64,000 nt of DNA. Origin: Prunella strophiata (taxonomy: Eukaryota > Chordata > Aves > Passeriformes > Prunellidae). The notes under the pieces were generated by a model, which was given only the letters and a program-made list of their open reading frames with translations, ran no database searches and was not told the DNA's origin. The stretch is taken from assembly GCA_036583965.1 (NCBI GenBank), contig JAZBQD010000001.1, positions 15,057,892 to 15,121,891 on the forward strand, read 5' to 3'. This document shows positions 53,797 through 64,000 of this stretch, piece after piece. Within the stretch, counting starts at the first letter, position 1. Every line of letters begins with the position of its first letter. The position numbers and the translations under genes are program-made.

Positions 53797-56700
53797 CAGC
53801 AAGAGAAGCAAAGGCAGTAATTCTTAACAAAGAGCATTCTGTGATGTCTGTATTTCTGCAAGAAAGGCCCTTGGCATTGCTGTGCTGACAGTAGAGGACA
53901 TTTTATAAACGTATTTCCAAAAAGAGGAAGTATTCAAATTGGAAATGCCTGTTTGGCTGACTCTCCCCCTTTGCAGCTTGTGTACTCCTCCAGCAGATAA
54001 CAGAGAGGACAGCTCTTGCTAGCAGGCTGCTCTCAACATTCTCTTCATTAACTTGCAAAAACTAAAAGCTCCATCCTCCATTGTTTGATGGTAATTAGAA
54101 GCTGAATCATGCGATACGTCAACTTTCTGATGTTCTTTGCATGTTTACACTTTATACCAGCACATTACACCTAGCTTTACTCAGGGCTTTCTTAAAATCC
54201 TGTGCTATTACAAAGTGTAGTTTGAGGAGCTGGTGACATACTTCAAATATAATTGTGGAAAATGTATTTTTTATAAGTTCCACAGAAGAGGAATCAATGT
54301 TAAAACAATCTCAGTGATCCCCGGTTATGCTGGGAATCTTTTCAATTCATAAAAGAATGTGATGATTTTTCATCACAGGTGCAGATGTTTGGACAGAATC
54401 AGAGTAATCAGAGAAGATGCAGATGCTTTCTTTCTCTTTGAGCAGCACTGGTAAATTCAGGGCACCACTAGTTTGGAATTAATACTGGTCTGTACCAGTA
54501 GAGGCCAACTGGTATTTCAGGATTAAAGATCTGACAACGTCTTTAAGCAACCACTTCTCCACAGAGAAATCCTTAAAATACCATAAATACTATCCAGCTA
54601 AGACAGTCCACAGGCAGCATTACACTTTGTTTGATATCTGAACTTGCTGTTTGGGCTACCTGAATGTATTGTTCATTTCAGAGAGGCTGATGAAAAAAAG
54701 GATGAACAAAATTCCCTCCCTGGCTACCAGAAAGCAGTCAGTTCTCATTTGGGTAAAAACCCCTTATTTCTGTATCTATCTCTTCTCTTGAATCTATTTT
54801 CCTCAGTTACAGCAAAAGCTGATCATTAGGACACATAACATGGAAATAGGAATGCTCATTTCAATCCGTGGTCACTTCATGCCAGCCTGAAGTCACTTCC
54901 ATTTGTAAGTCAGGCAGCCAGCACACCTGGGAAACTCCAGGAGAAATGAACATACTATTTAAGTCAGGATGATGATTCAATATAAGAGATCATGACAAGC
55001 ACAATCACAAGTAAAATAGGTAGAACTCCTTTTATAAAGCTGGCTGTTTTCATTTCTTAGTGTCTGTTTAGCCCCTATGCTATTTTCAGGCAAAATGTTT
55101 TATTCCAGGTCCAATTACAAGTATAGAAATAGAAACCTCTCAACTCTGTTACAATCCCACAGAAACTGGGAAGACAAGATTTGATGGTAAAATAAACACA
55201 GCTGGAGACAGATCAAAGCAATGCAGGCATTTTTCAACACAAAAAAATGACAACTTTTCTCAAATGAAATTTGGGCTTTTACTCACTCTTGTGATGCTCA
55301 GAACATCTGCATTCAATATTGCAGCTCTTTTACTCTCTCGGTGGGAGAGATGGTAATGAGGTGCCCAATTCCCAATGACTTTCAAAGAGGATTAGGCACC
55401 TGCCACAAAATTGTTCAAGACTGATTTCTCTGTTATTCTCAGCTTTGACAGAACAGCAAACCAGGAGATTCCTTCCACTCGCCACTTTGCTGCCAGCCAG
55501 GAGTTTGCCCTCACATAAACTGCTCAACCTTTGTACTCCTTTTTTTAGCCACCCCATTTGTGAAGTAAAAATCCCACCCTATTACTAATATATTTAATAG
55601 TTTTTAAGATGCTTTGAGTTTGCACTAAAGGTACACTATAGACACATCCATACCTAAATTACCAACACTCAAAAATAACAGGAAAAATACTTGTTGGTGG
55701 ATTAGCTACATATGATCAATGCCAAATAAAAATCTACTCTGGTTTTGCTAAGGTCATTTAGAGCTGTGCAATTCTCATGAGGTAAATATTTTTGAAAGTG
55801 GGGAATGCTTTGAGATTAAGCAATACGTTACAGTTTTTGATCAAATGCCAAAAACCATAGGTGAATAGGAAACAGACATCAGTAATTACAGTTCGTACTT
55901 CAGCTATTTCAAAACCCCTTGCTTCAATGAGCAAGTATTAACTGGACAGACACTCCTTCACAAATTAGAGGCTGCAAAGACTTATTACACACCACATTTA
56001 TCTTTGAAACTTGTCCAACAGAATTAAACTAAAAAAATAATGATACAGATTATGGTTGCAGGCAAAAAACTATTAAAACTCTAACAACTATATATATGTT
56101 TTTATCTGTCAAACTGTCCCTGCAGCCACTCTTTGGTTAAGGAGCTCAGGAATGCAGTATTAAGAAATACAAGTAATTGTATTAGTATGCTGTTGTCAAA
56201 CTTCAAACTGGCTGTATTTTATCACAGGAGCTGATAAAAGAATTTCTTGTGTAGGCCCTTAAAACACAATAGAAGTGCAAGAACATGAGATGGGAGCAGA
56301 AATGAAGACATGGCAGCCGAGTGAGAAGTGCTCAAGGAGCATCAACACTGCTCAGTGAAATGGTGCAGAGCCACCCACCCTGACATGGTTAGGGCTGCTG
56401 AAAACCCCAAAGCAAAGCCCTCACCCTGGCACAGCAGCCGAGGGACAAGCCCAGATCAGAGGCCAGACTGACAAAGCCTGGTCCACAACAGAGAGAGGCT
56501 GGAGCAGGCCAGGCTTGCTAAAACAACAACTGCTCCCACAGGAATTGTGAGAGCACATTCTACTTTCCAGGTACTTCCTTGGTTTACTCCAGAGAGCCAC
56601 ACTTGGGAAGCTGCACAAGTTTCCCTCAAAAGACTAAAGGCTACTCAGAATATCAAGAGAGCACCATCACTGATGTTGGATGAACTTGGTGGAGAAAAAA

Positions 56701-57159
56701 ACTGGGGCAAAAGCAGTGCATGCATTTATGTTTTTCAGGACTTCTGAGGAGGAAGCACTTTGGCAGGGCTGCTTTTGAACTGTTGCCCAACTCAAGATAG
56801 CATCAAATGAACTTCTAATAAATATTTGGCATCACAACAGATTTGTACTGATATTTGTAATTTAAGTACATTCCTCTAGATTGGTAATTTCAGTCAAACA
56901 AGATATTGCAAACTTTTCATCTGCTAAAAGAATTATCACATCTCAAATTTAGTTCAGTGTAAGAGGTTGTATATTTAAGCTGATTAAAAAGCTTTTGGTT
57001 AACTAAAACAAGCATTTGGATTGGTTTAACACTGTTAAACAGGAAACATTAAGTCTCAGAATGCACTTTTAGTTGCCTGGCCAAAATTTACCTCACACAC
57101 CAAAACAACTGCAAAAAGGTGTCAGCACAATGCAAGACATTTAAAAAGAGATCAGCAAT

Positions 57160-57470
57160 TTAGGAAGATGATTATTAAAGGTACAGTTCTGCATTCATTT
57201 ATTTCTTACGTATTTATATGAACTCTATAAAGCTGTATTAGGCTTTTTTATTTTCCCTGTTAAGAGATTTTTAAACATGGCGTAATTCTGGAAATCGATG
57301 AGTATTTTAAGCAAACACTTTAGGTGGATAAAGAAGTTTGAAATGTGGTCATTTTTAAATTCATTACACAAGTGACCAGATGCAAATATTCTGCATACTT
57401 CCTAAACAGTTTTGTTATTAATGGCCTAGCATAAAATTAATTGATTTAATCCAAAATATTACAGGTAGCA
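57160..57470. promoter_or_regulatory. Candidate conserved noncoding region
   Basis: Contains an ATCGATGAG site, AGGTGGATAAAG, CAGATGCAAATATTCTGCATAC (octamer-like with a palindromic flank) and AAATTAATTGATTTAATCC. No simple repeats and no exon. It lies about 1.5 kb beyond the predicted end of the minus-strand gene. Confidence 0.2.
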
Positions 57471-58825
57471 GGGCAAGAGCTGTTTTTTGAGTGCTTGGGT
57501 TTCTGTTAAAGCACATTTTCAAAACAAAGAACACTGATACTTGCAATTAGATCAAGATCTTGATTTGACAAATACTGTTACTCTTAAGAGCAATTACTGC
57601 AAAACAGAAAAAAGCTTATTTAATAAATGATACTTTAAAAAGTTTAATGGAATGCTGCTGGTGTGTTTGGCATTAATTATCAGCATCATCCTACTTTTCA
57701 GTACATAACAAAGGTCAACTGTATCTAATACCCATCTTCCAGATGCTTAAAAAAGAAAAATCCAGTAATTATGGACAGATTGCCTGTAACTTCTGGACAG
57801 GAACATTTGGAACTGAGAGAGATCCTAACCTGTGTGTTTACACATGCAAACATGCAATTTACCTTTACAATCACTTCACTAGAGATAGCATTTGCTTCCT
57901 TCCACACAAAAGTTTGCAAAGCAAAGTAGTTTGTAAACCATAGTGTGAGATTTATGATGTTATACTGCAGAAACCTGTTTAGCCCCCAATTTACAATCTT
58001 GGCAATTGTATTCAACTCTATCATCATAACTAATTACAGCTAACTGCATATTACCATATTGCAAACTCTCATCTGTGTGAAAGAAATATGATGTTTAAAA
58101 AAAAAATCAAATATCCTGAGGGCTAATGAACAAAAATGTACTATTCCATCTTGGACTGCAAACCTGAACTCTTCGAATTGCTGCCGTAAAACTTCAAATT
58201 GTTATTTGCTGGCAAGTTGTTTTAGCCCCAAGTACTTTCATAGTAAATCACCAGTACACTAATACCATACCTTTGGCCTGAAACATATTAATCTTGGTTA
58301 ACAATAACTGACATTTACATTACCAATTCAATTCAGGCATTGTGGTGACTAAACATATATGCAAGAGCTTCAGGGAGAAAAGTTATTAGTTTTGAATGTG
58401 TACTTAGTTTTCACTGAGAACAATTTTGAAGAAACATCATCAATTCTTGTTATAATCTTATAACATAAACATTCAAATCCTAATTGATCTGTAAAACATT
58501 TGACTTGGAGTAAAATCTGCATTTGTATCTGGGGTGCAGTACATCATAACAGTTCAGATATTTTTCCAAGATATGTATTTATATATATTTTTTTATCTGG
58601 GACTTTAAAAACCTGTGTTCTTAGGAAGGAAAGAAAACTGGGAATCTGAAATATTATGAAGAACATGGCACCAGGATATGACCAATAGTACCAGATCCTT
58701 CCAGGAGAGGGAGAATGGATTTTTTCCAGTTTTTTGGGTTTTTTTGGGGTTTTTGTTGTGTGTTTATATTTACTAAGGCTACAAATGCCCTTGGTTTAAA
58801 AAAGATAGGTTGGAGCTTGCTCTTC

Positions 58826-58831
58826 TTTATT
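58826..58831 (-). terminator. Alternative, more distal polyadenylation signal
   Basis: A second minus-strand AATAAA about 146 bases beyond the first. It would give a longer 3' UTR if used. No clear GU-rich element was noted, so it is the weaker candidate. Confidence 0.25.
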
Positions 58832-58949
58832 TAGTGTCTTCCTCCAACTTATAAGCAGAAAATAAGTACTTACTGCATTAAGCCTGTGTAGCCACAGAAG
58901 GAAACATCCCCCTCTCTTATACCCACACATTATAATTGCAGTACAGCAC

Positions 58950-59268
58950 AAAACACATGTGGACTGAGGATTTTATTTCAACTTCAGAGAATTCTCTACC
59001 AGACTCCAAATTCATCCTGAAATGCATTATCTTTAGGTTTCATATCTAGGAGGAAAATTTAACACAGTATTGATGTGTGGATAGTATTTTTGCTGCATTA
59101 TTTACAAGAGTGACAAAACAAGACAGTGCAGTTTAAAAACATTAAGATAAATATTAGGCATTTGATGTGTTGTGTTTTGGGGGGGTTTTATGTTTAGATT
59201 TAATAAGTTGCCAACAAAAATTCTTCAAGTAACAACAGGTATTTGACTCCTGAGGAAAACAGGATGGA
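58950..59268 (-). other. Predicted 3' untranslated region of the minus-strand gene
   Basis: This stretch lies between the TAG stop at 59269 and the first AATAAA on the minus strand, plus a typical 10-30 base cleavage distance. It is AT-rich, with no open frame continuing the protein. A G-run is visible on the plus strand at about 59179-59185. The lower boundary is an estimate from the signal position. A longer form could end at the second signal near 58826. Confidence 0.55.
58972..58977 (-). terminator. Polyadenylation signal AATAAA
   Basis: AATAAA on the minus strand, about 292 bases after the stop codon. About 20 to 40 bases further on (plus 58931-58955) the transcript would read a GU-rich stretch with TGTGTTTTGTG, the usual downstream element for cleavage. 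The canonical hexamer with a GU-rich element makes this the best poly(A) site for the gene. Confidence 0.6.
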
Positions 59269-59320
59269 CTACATGTATCCCATGTTGCTTTTTGTTTCCC
59301 ATCTTTTCTTGGCTTCAAAT
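59269..59320 (-). CDS. Terminal coding exon of the same gene, with stop codon
   Basis: The minus strand reads TTTGTGCTCTGTTTCAG as a strong acceptor and then 52 coding bases. With the GG carried over from the exon at 59666-59772, these encode GFEAKKRWETKSNMGYM followed by TAG at 59271-59269. The intron between the exons is 345 bp (59321-59665) with GT and AG ends. The C-terminus is short and basic and ends in Met. Phase agreement across the junction, the good acceptor and the poly(A) signal about 290 bases past the stop together make a real gene end much more likely than chance. An open frame on the same strand at 59345-59154 crosses this exon in a different frame and is a shadow. The protein family was not recognised. 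Confidence 0.78.
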
Positions 59321-59772
<452 letters not shown>

Positions 59773-62700
59773 CTAAGACATGAAAAGGAACAAAGGAAAA
59801 CTGATTAGATGCAAATGGCTCATATGAAATTTAAGCCTCACAAATTACTTGGTCTGATATTGTTTCTCAAAAGTCAATAGATACTAAAATGTCTTTCAAA
59901 TATTAGGCTGATGATGCAATGTTAAACTGGACAAACAAGAGTGTCTCTTGAGGGAAATACAAAGGTGTAACATCCTGGGCCAAGCAATCCCTTTCAGCAA
60001 ATCCTTCATTTTCAAAACCAAAAGCAAAGGGCAACAGCTCACAGGATCCTTTTGTTTGTTTGTTTTATATAGACAGACATATCCAAATACACAGTCTCCA
60101 TTATTAGGACCAGTCTGTGACCTCAGCTATGCTGACACAACAGGACCAGGTCCTACCAGTGCCAAAAACACCCAAAAAGACATTTTTATACAGGAAGAGC
60201 TGCTACCAAAACACATTTTCCAGTAGAACCACTAGATGTGTTTAATCAGTCTGTCCAAAAATACATGATGTAGTGTCCTTAGTGTCTATTATCTCCACAT
60301 TACAAGCTTTGAGATTGCAAGGGTGTGATATGCCAGCTTTCCACATAGGTGAATATCACTTCCATAAACTGATGCAAACTGTTAGAATTAAGTTCACTTT
60401 AGTGAATGCCAAGCACAGGAGGGAAAGGCAGGGAAGAGTAAAATAAAAAAGATGGAAGAAGATACAGTGAACTATGACCAGTTTATTTCCCTTAATCAGC
60501 ATTCATAACTTGTAGTTACATTTTGTGGTTGCTGCCTTGACTTGACATGATGAGTTATGAAGGAATTCATTCTCAGAAGTTACTGCTGTTCTCCAAAACA
60601 AACATGCAATTCATTTACCCCAAATTACTACAAACTCATGTGGGCAAACAGGTTTTCTTTCAATCCACACCCAAACCTCCTGAAATTAGCAAACAGTTCC
60701 TGACTGGATATTCTAAATGTCCCCCAAAATGTCATGGGAACATCAAAGAATGGGAGTCCCAAGGGGAAGAATACTCTTTAACACCTTGGCTGAAGTTCCA
60801 CTATTAATGGTAATATACTTGAATAATCTACAGCATCTATGCAGACAAATATTTACTCTGAGAAATGCTTTAACCAGGTAAGATGAGAGAGAACTCAAGA
60901 ACACATCTGCAGGTGTAGATGCACTGACACATTTTCCACAACTATCCCATCAAACACACAATAGGTAGGTGATCATTTTGTTAAAAAAGCAGGAAAAAAA
61001 ACCCCCAAACCAGCACCACAAGCTCTTCTACCTTATGGTCCTCTCAGGGCTCAAGAATGAAAAAGCAGCCTTTAAGGAAAGGCAGCAAGCACAACTCAGC
61101 CTGTGCTTTGTTTGAGGCTCTCAATGCTGCCAACACAAGCAGTCAGGAGCTGAGCATAACAGTTTAAAAGGAAAATAGATATTTTTATAAATATAATATT
61201 TAAAAAGGAAAAAAAGAACACTGAGCAAGTGTCTTATCCACTATTTGCATGTGTTATAAGGTCCTAAATATGCACCTTTGGAATCATCTTCATGCACAAA
61301 ATACTGTGACCAGCTACTTCAAAACTTTTATATTATCTACGTAATTTTCCCCTGAGCATTAACGTTTTTTATTAACAGTAATTCAATGCCAACATCTGAA
61401 CTGCTAAATTTCAGGTCAAAGACTAAAACATAACATTCTTTTATTTGCATTGTCACTTAATATTTAAGGGCAGCTATTAACCTTAATATAATTGCAGTAT
61501 AAAAATGCTTAAGAAAACTCACCTAAAATATTCAAAAAATGTTTACTTTTAAATTGAAACAGGAGTAATTATTAGTTTAAACAATAGAGCAATCTGATGG
61601 CTGAAGTCAGTCAGCAGAATCATGCCTTTATTAGAGGTATTTTACCTCCTAATACACTTGAAAATTAACTTTTACTGTGTGATGAATAACAGAATCTCCT
61701 TAAAATATATTCTAGTGGCCTATTGAGCACTTACACAAATATACACAGGAGAGCTCTAAACAAGTGTTGCAGAAAAATCTTTTTATCTGCATTTTTTGGA
61801 AGACAGAATGAGTTCTTCCATCTTTGAAAAGTACAGAAAAAAATGGGACAATAAGATCCTCTGCAGTGTATGTGGAAGCAAAAGCAGAAACATTTTGCAG
61901 CATTGTTATAATTTCTAGGCTACACAGAGTCAAATTTTCAAGATATGAAAACAAATCTTGCATATAAACACACACAAACATTTTAGTCAGATTAAATGTC
62001 TTCTGCTCCCACCCAAACCCAGACACACATCTTCACTCCCTGCTCCCCCCCTAGAAGAAATCCATAAAAGCCTGGTCAATGGATTTTACATTAAAAAAAA
62101 AAAAAAAATACTAACATTTCAGGTCATCAGATAACTCAATAAAATACAATCTTAAAAGAAGTAAGAAAGCATGAATAAAAATATATACAACAATTTCTTG
62201 TGTAGTCAAAGTATCAGCATTTTCCATATAGAACATCCAATATTTTGCTGCATTTTAATTAAGGTGTCTAAACATTATCACAAAGAACTGCAAATTGGTC
62301 AGAGCACGCAGTAAGGAAAATTAAGCTCTAAAGGCTTTTTATCACCATATTTCAGGAACCAAGGGTGTAAAATGTTCTAATTTGGGATATATTAAAAGCC
62401 ATAAAAGGTCTTTCAAAAAGATTAATGGTACTTTGCTTGGATTTAAGATAAGGGCTTTAGCTGGTTGGAAAAGCAGGGCCCTGGCTAGACCCTTGAGGCA
62501 TTCATCTTTACAGCCACTTGGAAGATTTGTAAAAGCGTCTGCATAACCTCAAGCAAACGCACTGCGACATTTTTTTTTTTAAATTCCTTTCAATTTTACA
62601 GGTTTAAAGTGTGTAAATCATACTGGGTAGTAAAGCTGATATAATGGTTCATCCTTGTAACACTATATATATTTGTATTTTGAGACAAACTTGAAAAATA

Positions 62701-64000
62701 ACTTAGTTTTGACAGGGCAAAGCCCTTTCCATTTTGAAGTTGACCAATAATCATGTCAAATATCTTACTCTAGATGTTTAATGCAGCATAAATGAAAATT
62801 TCCCACTCATCTGAAATTGTTACCTTGTAACAAATATCTGAAGCTTTGCTTCTTTTTGAACACTTTCAAGGCATTTATTTAAAAATACCAATTATCATAC
62901 TTTAACTTTTTATGGAATAACAGGTCTCTATGAAAAATATTTATGCCATTCTCTTTTGTTCTTTAATTAAATGAAAACAGATGTTTTCTGAAGTAAAGCG
63001 GAACCATTACTGGAGTACTTAAAGTGTTAAGGTCTTTAATTTTTATATCAGTTTGGTCTACAATTCCTGATTGTCTTTACTCAAGCTCAACATTAATGTC
63101 AAGCAAGTTACCTAGGAGACGAAAGAGATCAAAGAGACAAAAAACCCTCAAATGTCTGATTAATCAAGCCTGCAAACAGCTTATTTCTTTTAGCCTGCAT
63201 GCAAGTATGAAAATGAGATTCTGGGAGCCGTACATTGTGCAGATTTGTTCATTCTTATCAGAACAAAGCCAGCGGCAGCTTATTTCATGGATCATTGGCA
63301 CTGTCATCAGTGCTACACAGAACGGGTGACAGCTCCTCATTTTGAGGCTTGAACAAAATTAGCAAAAAGTCGGCACAAATTAGCCTCTCATCTTTTTAGT
63401 AATATGACATTATTCATTTACTTTTTATCCAATTTTTAATTTTTTCCTTGTCAGCTATCCCTTTCTAGTGTTTCTTGCACAGCATCATAAAACACTTTTA
63501 AAACAAGCAAAGAAATGGCTGAAGTTGAAATAGAATGTAAAGTTCAGGCAGAAGAGTAAACATTTTTAATAAGTTGCAACACAATCTACTGTAACTTCCA
63601 GAAAACTTCCTTGCAAATCAGGACATTTAACATCAAATGTCACAAAGCAAAGACTTGTCTTTAAGATAGGACTGTAAAATGTAAACGCTGAACGATACAA
63701 GAACGAGACAACGGAATCAAGAACTGCTCCAGAAAAACCGAGGTATGAAATAAAAAATATTAAACCTACAAAAGCTCCAACAAAACATCTATATTCAAAC
63801 AGGTCCTGAAATATCCTATGATCATAGCAGAGAAGCCAAACAGCCTTTTAATATAGTGTTACAGTTTCTCATCAAATATGAATCTAGTTATTTCAGGCTT
63901 GCCTCTAGCAATGATTTTCTCCTTTTATGTTATGGAATGTTATCCATTGCTGACGTATATAAAATATATAAAGCAAACAAGAATACCAAGTGGATTTTGC
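59773..64000 (-). other. Presumed upstream intron of the minus-strand gene (no exon found)
   Basis: The exon at 59772 needs an upstream exon ending in phase 0. Minus-strand donor-like sites at about 61030, 61525, 61645 and 63113 were checked. Each is preceded in phase 0 by a nearby stop, so none is a convincing exon end, and the previous exon is probably outside the window. The stretch is AT-rich unique DNA with an A run at 62093-62109, a T run near 62572, and a more complex, possibly conserved block at 63050-63350. A CpG-containing patch lies near 63680-63720. No promoter or CpG island was seen, so the gene start is not here. Confidence 0.45.
63050..63350. promoter_or_regulatory. Candidate conserved regulatory block with RFX X-box-like site
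   Basis: A higher-complexity stretch inside the presumed intron of the minus-strand gene. At 63107-63120 the sequence GTTACCTAGGAGAC fits the two-half-site RFX consensus. AACAAAG (SOX/TCF-like) and several homeodomain cores are also present. A 101-codon plus-strand frame here has no recognisable protein character. The call rests on motif density only; conservation was not tested. Confidence 0.25.

Larger units (their letters stand above)
53797..58949. other. Unique intergenic DNA downstream of the minus-strand gene
   Basis: AT-rich and repeat-poor. Contains the possible regulatory block at 57160-57470 and the alternative poly(A) signal near 58826. Longest frames are 100 codons or fewer. No gene recognised. 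Confidence 0.5.

Noticed and set aside
61021..61665. Minus-strand donor-like sites near 61030, 61525 and 61645 as possible earlier exons
   Set aside because: The phase needed to join the exon at 59772 meets a stop codon at or just before each donor.
63050..63113. Minus-strand acceptor-like pyrimidine tract (TCTCTTTCGTCTCCTAG) followed by a short open stretch
   Set aside because: The open stretch ends after about 17 codons, no downstream donor was found, and it does not fit the phase-0 exon needed upstream of 59772.
63024..63329. 101-codon plus-strand frame
   Set aside because: It lies in a block better explained as noncoding and has no domain or splice support.

Overview
This is vertebrate nuclear DNA, most likely from a bird and probably a passerine. 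It is AT-rich and sparse in interspersed repeats. The three recognisable transposon remnants are solo LTRs of types I associate from memory with zebra-finch-lineage ERVL-like elements. There is no bacterial gene density, operon structure or ribosome-binding-site pattern. Almost all of the long open frames are chance openings or are created by tandem repeats.

The window looks like a gene desert ending in the tail of one gene. The only protein-coding sequence I can support is on the minus strand near the right end: an internal exon (59772-59666) spliced to a terminal coding exon (59320-59269). The splice sites are good and the two exons join in phase. A poly(A) signal with a GU-rich downstream element follows. 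Together they encode the last 52 residues of a protein I do not recognise: a Lys/Ala/Glu-rich helix followed by a W-G-F...R-W-E...N-M-G-Y-M C-terminus. The rest of that gene should lie beyond 64000, and 59773-64000 would be its intron.

Layout from left to right: unique AT-rich sequence (1-10.4 kb); a solo LTR (10432-11018); a 2.4-kb GC-rich minisatellite of about 80 units of 30 bp (11323-13748), open in nearly every frame on both strands; unique sequence with AT and CA microsatellites (16.7-17.1 kb); a CpG-richer block (20.16-20.68 kb) next to a 0.54-kb pure polypyrimidine tract (20681-21219); unique sequence with a 48-bp A run (22371); a second LTR of the same family (28519-29188) whose internal pyrimidine stretch has expanded into a CTC/TTC microsatellite; a third solo LTR of another family (33262-33710) with a perfect 7-bp terminal inverted repeat; then about 25 kb of unique DNA with GC-rich islets, a 52-bp tandem duplication, and blocks rich in homeodomain-, POU-, FOX- or RFX-like motifs that could be conserved regulatory elements.

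Nothing here forms a multi-gene system. The most notable items are the unrecognised gene tail, the minisatellite, the polypurine/polypyrimidine tract with its CpG-rich flank, and the LTR-seeded microsatellite. Exon calls rest on splice-site and reading-frame logic alone, and regulatory calls are weak inferences.
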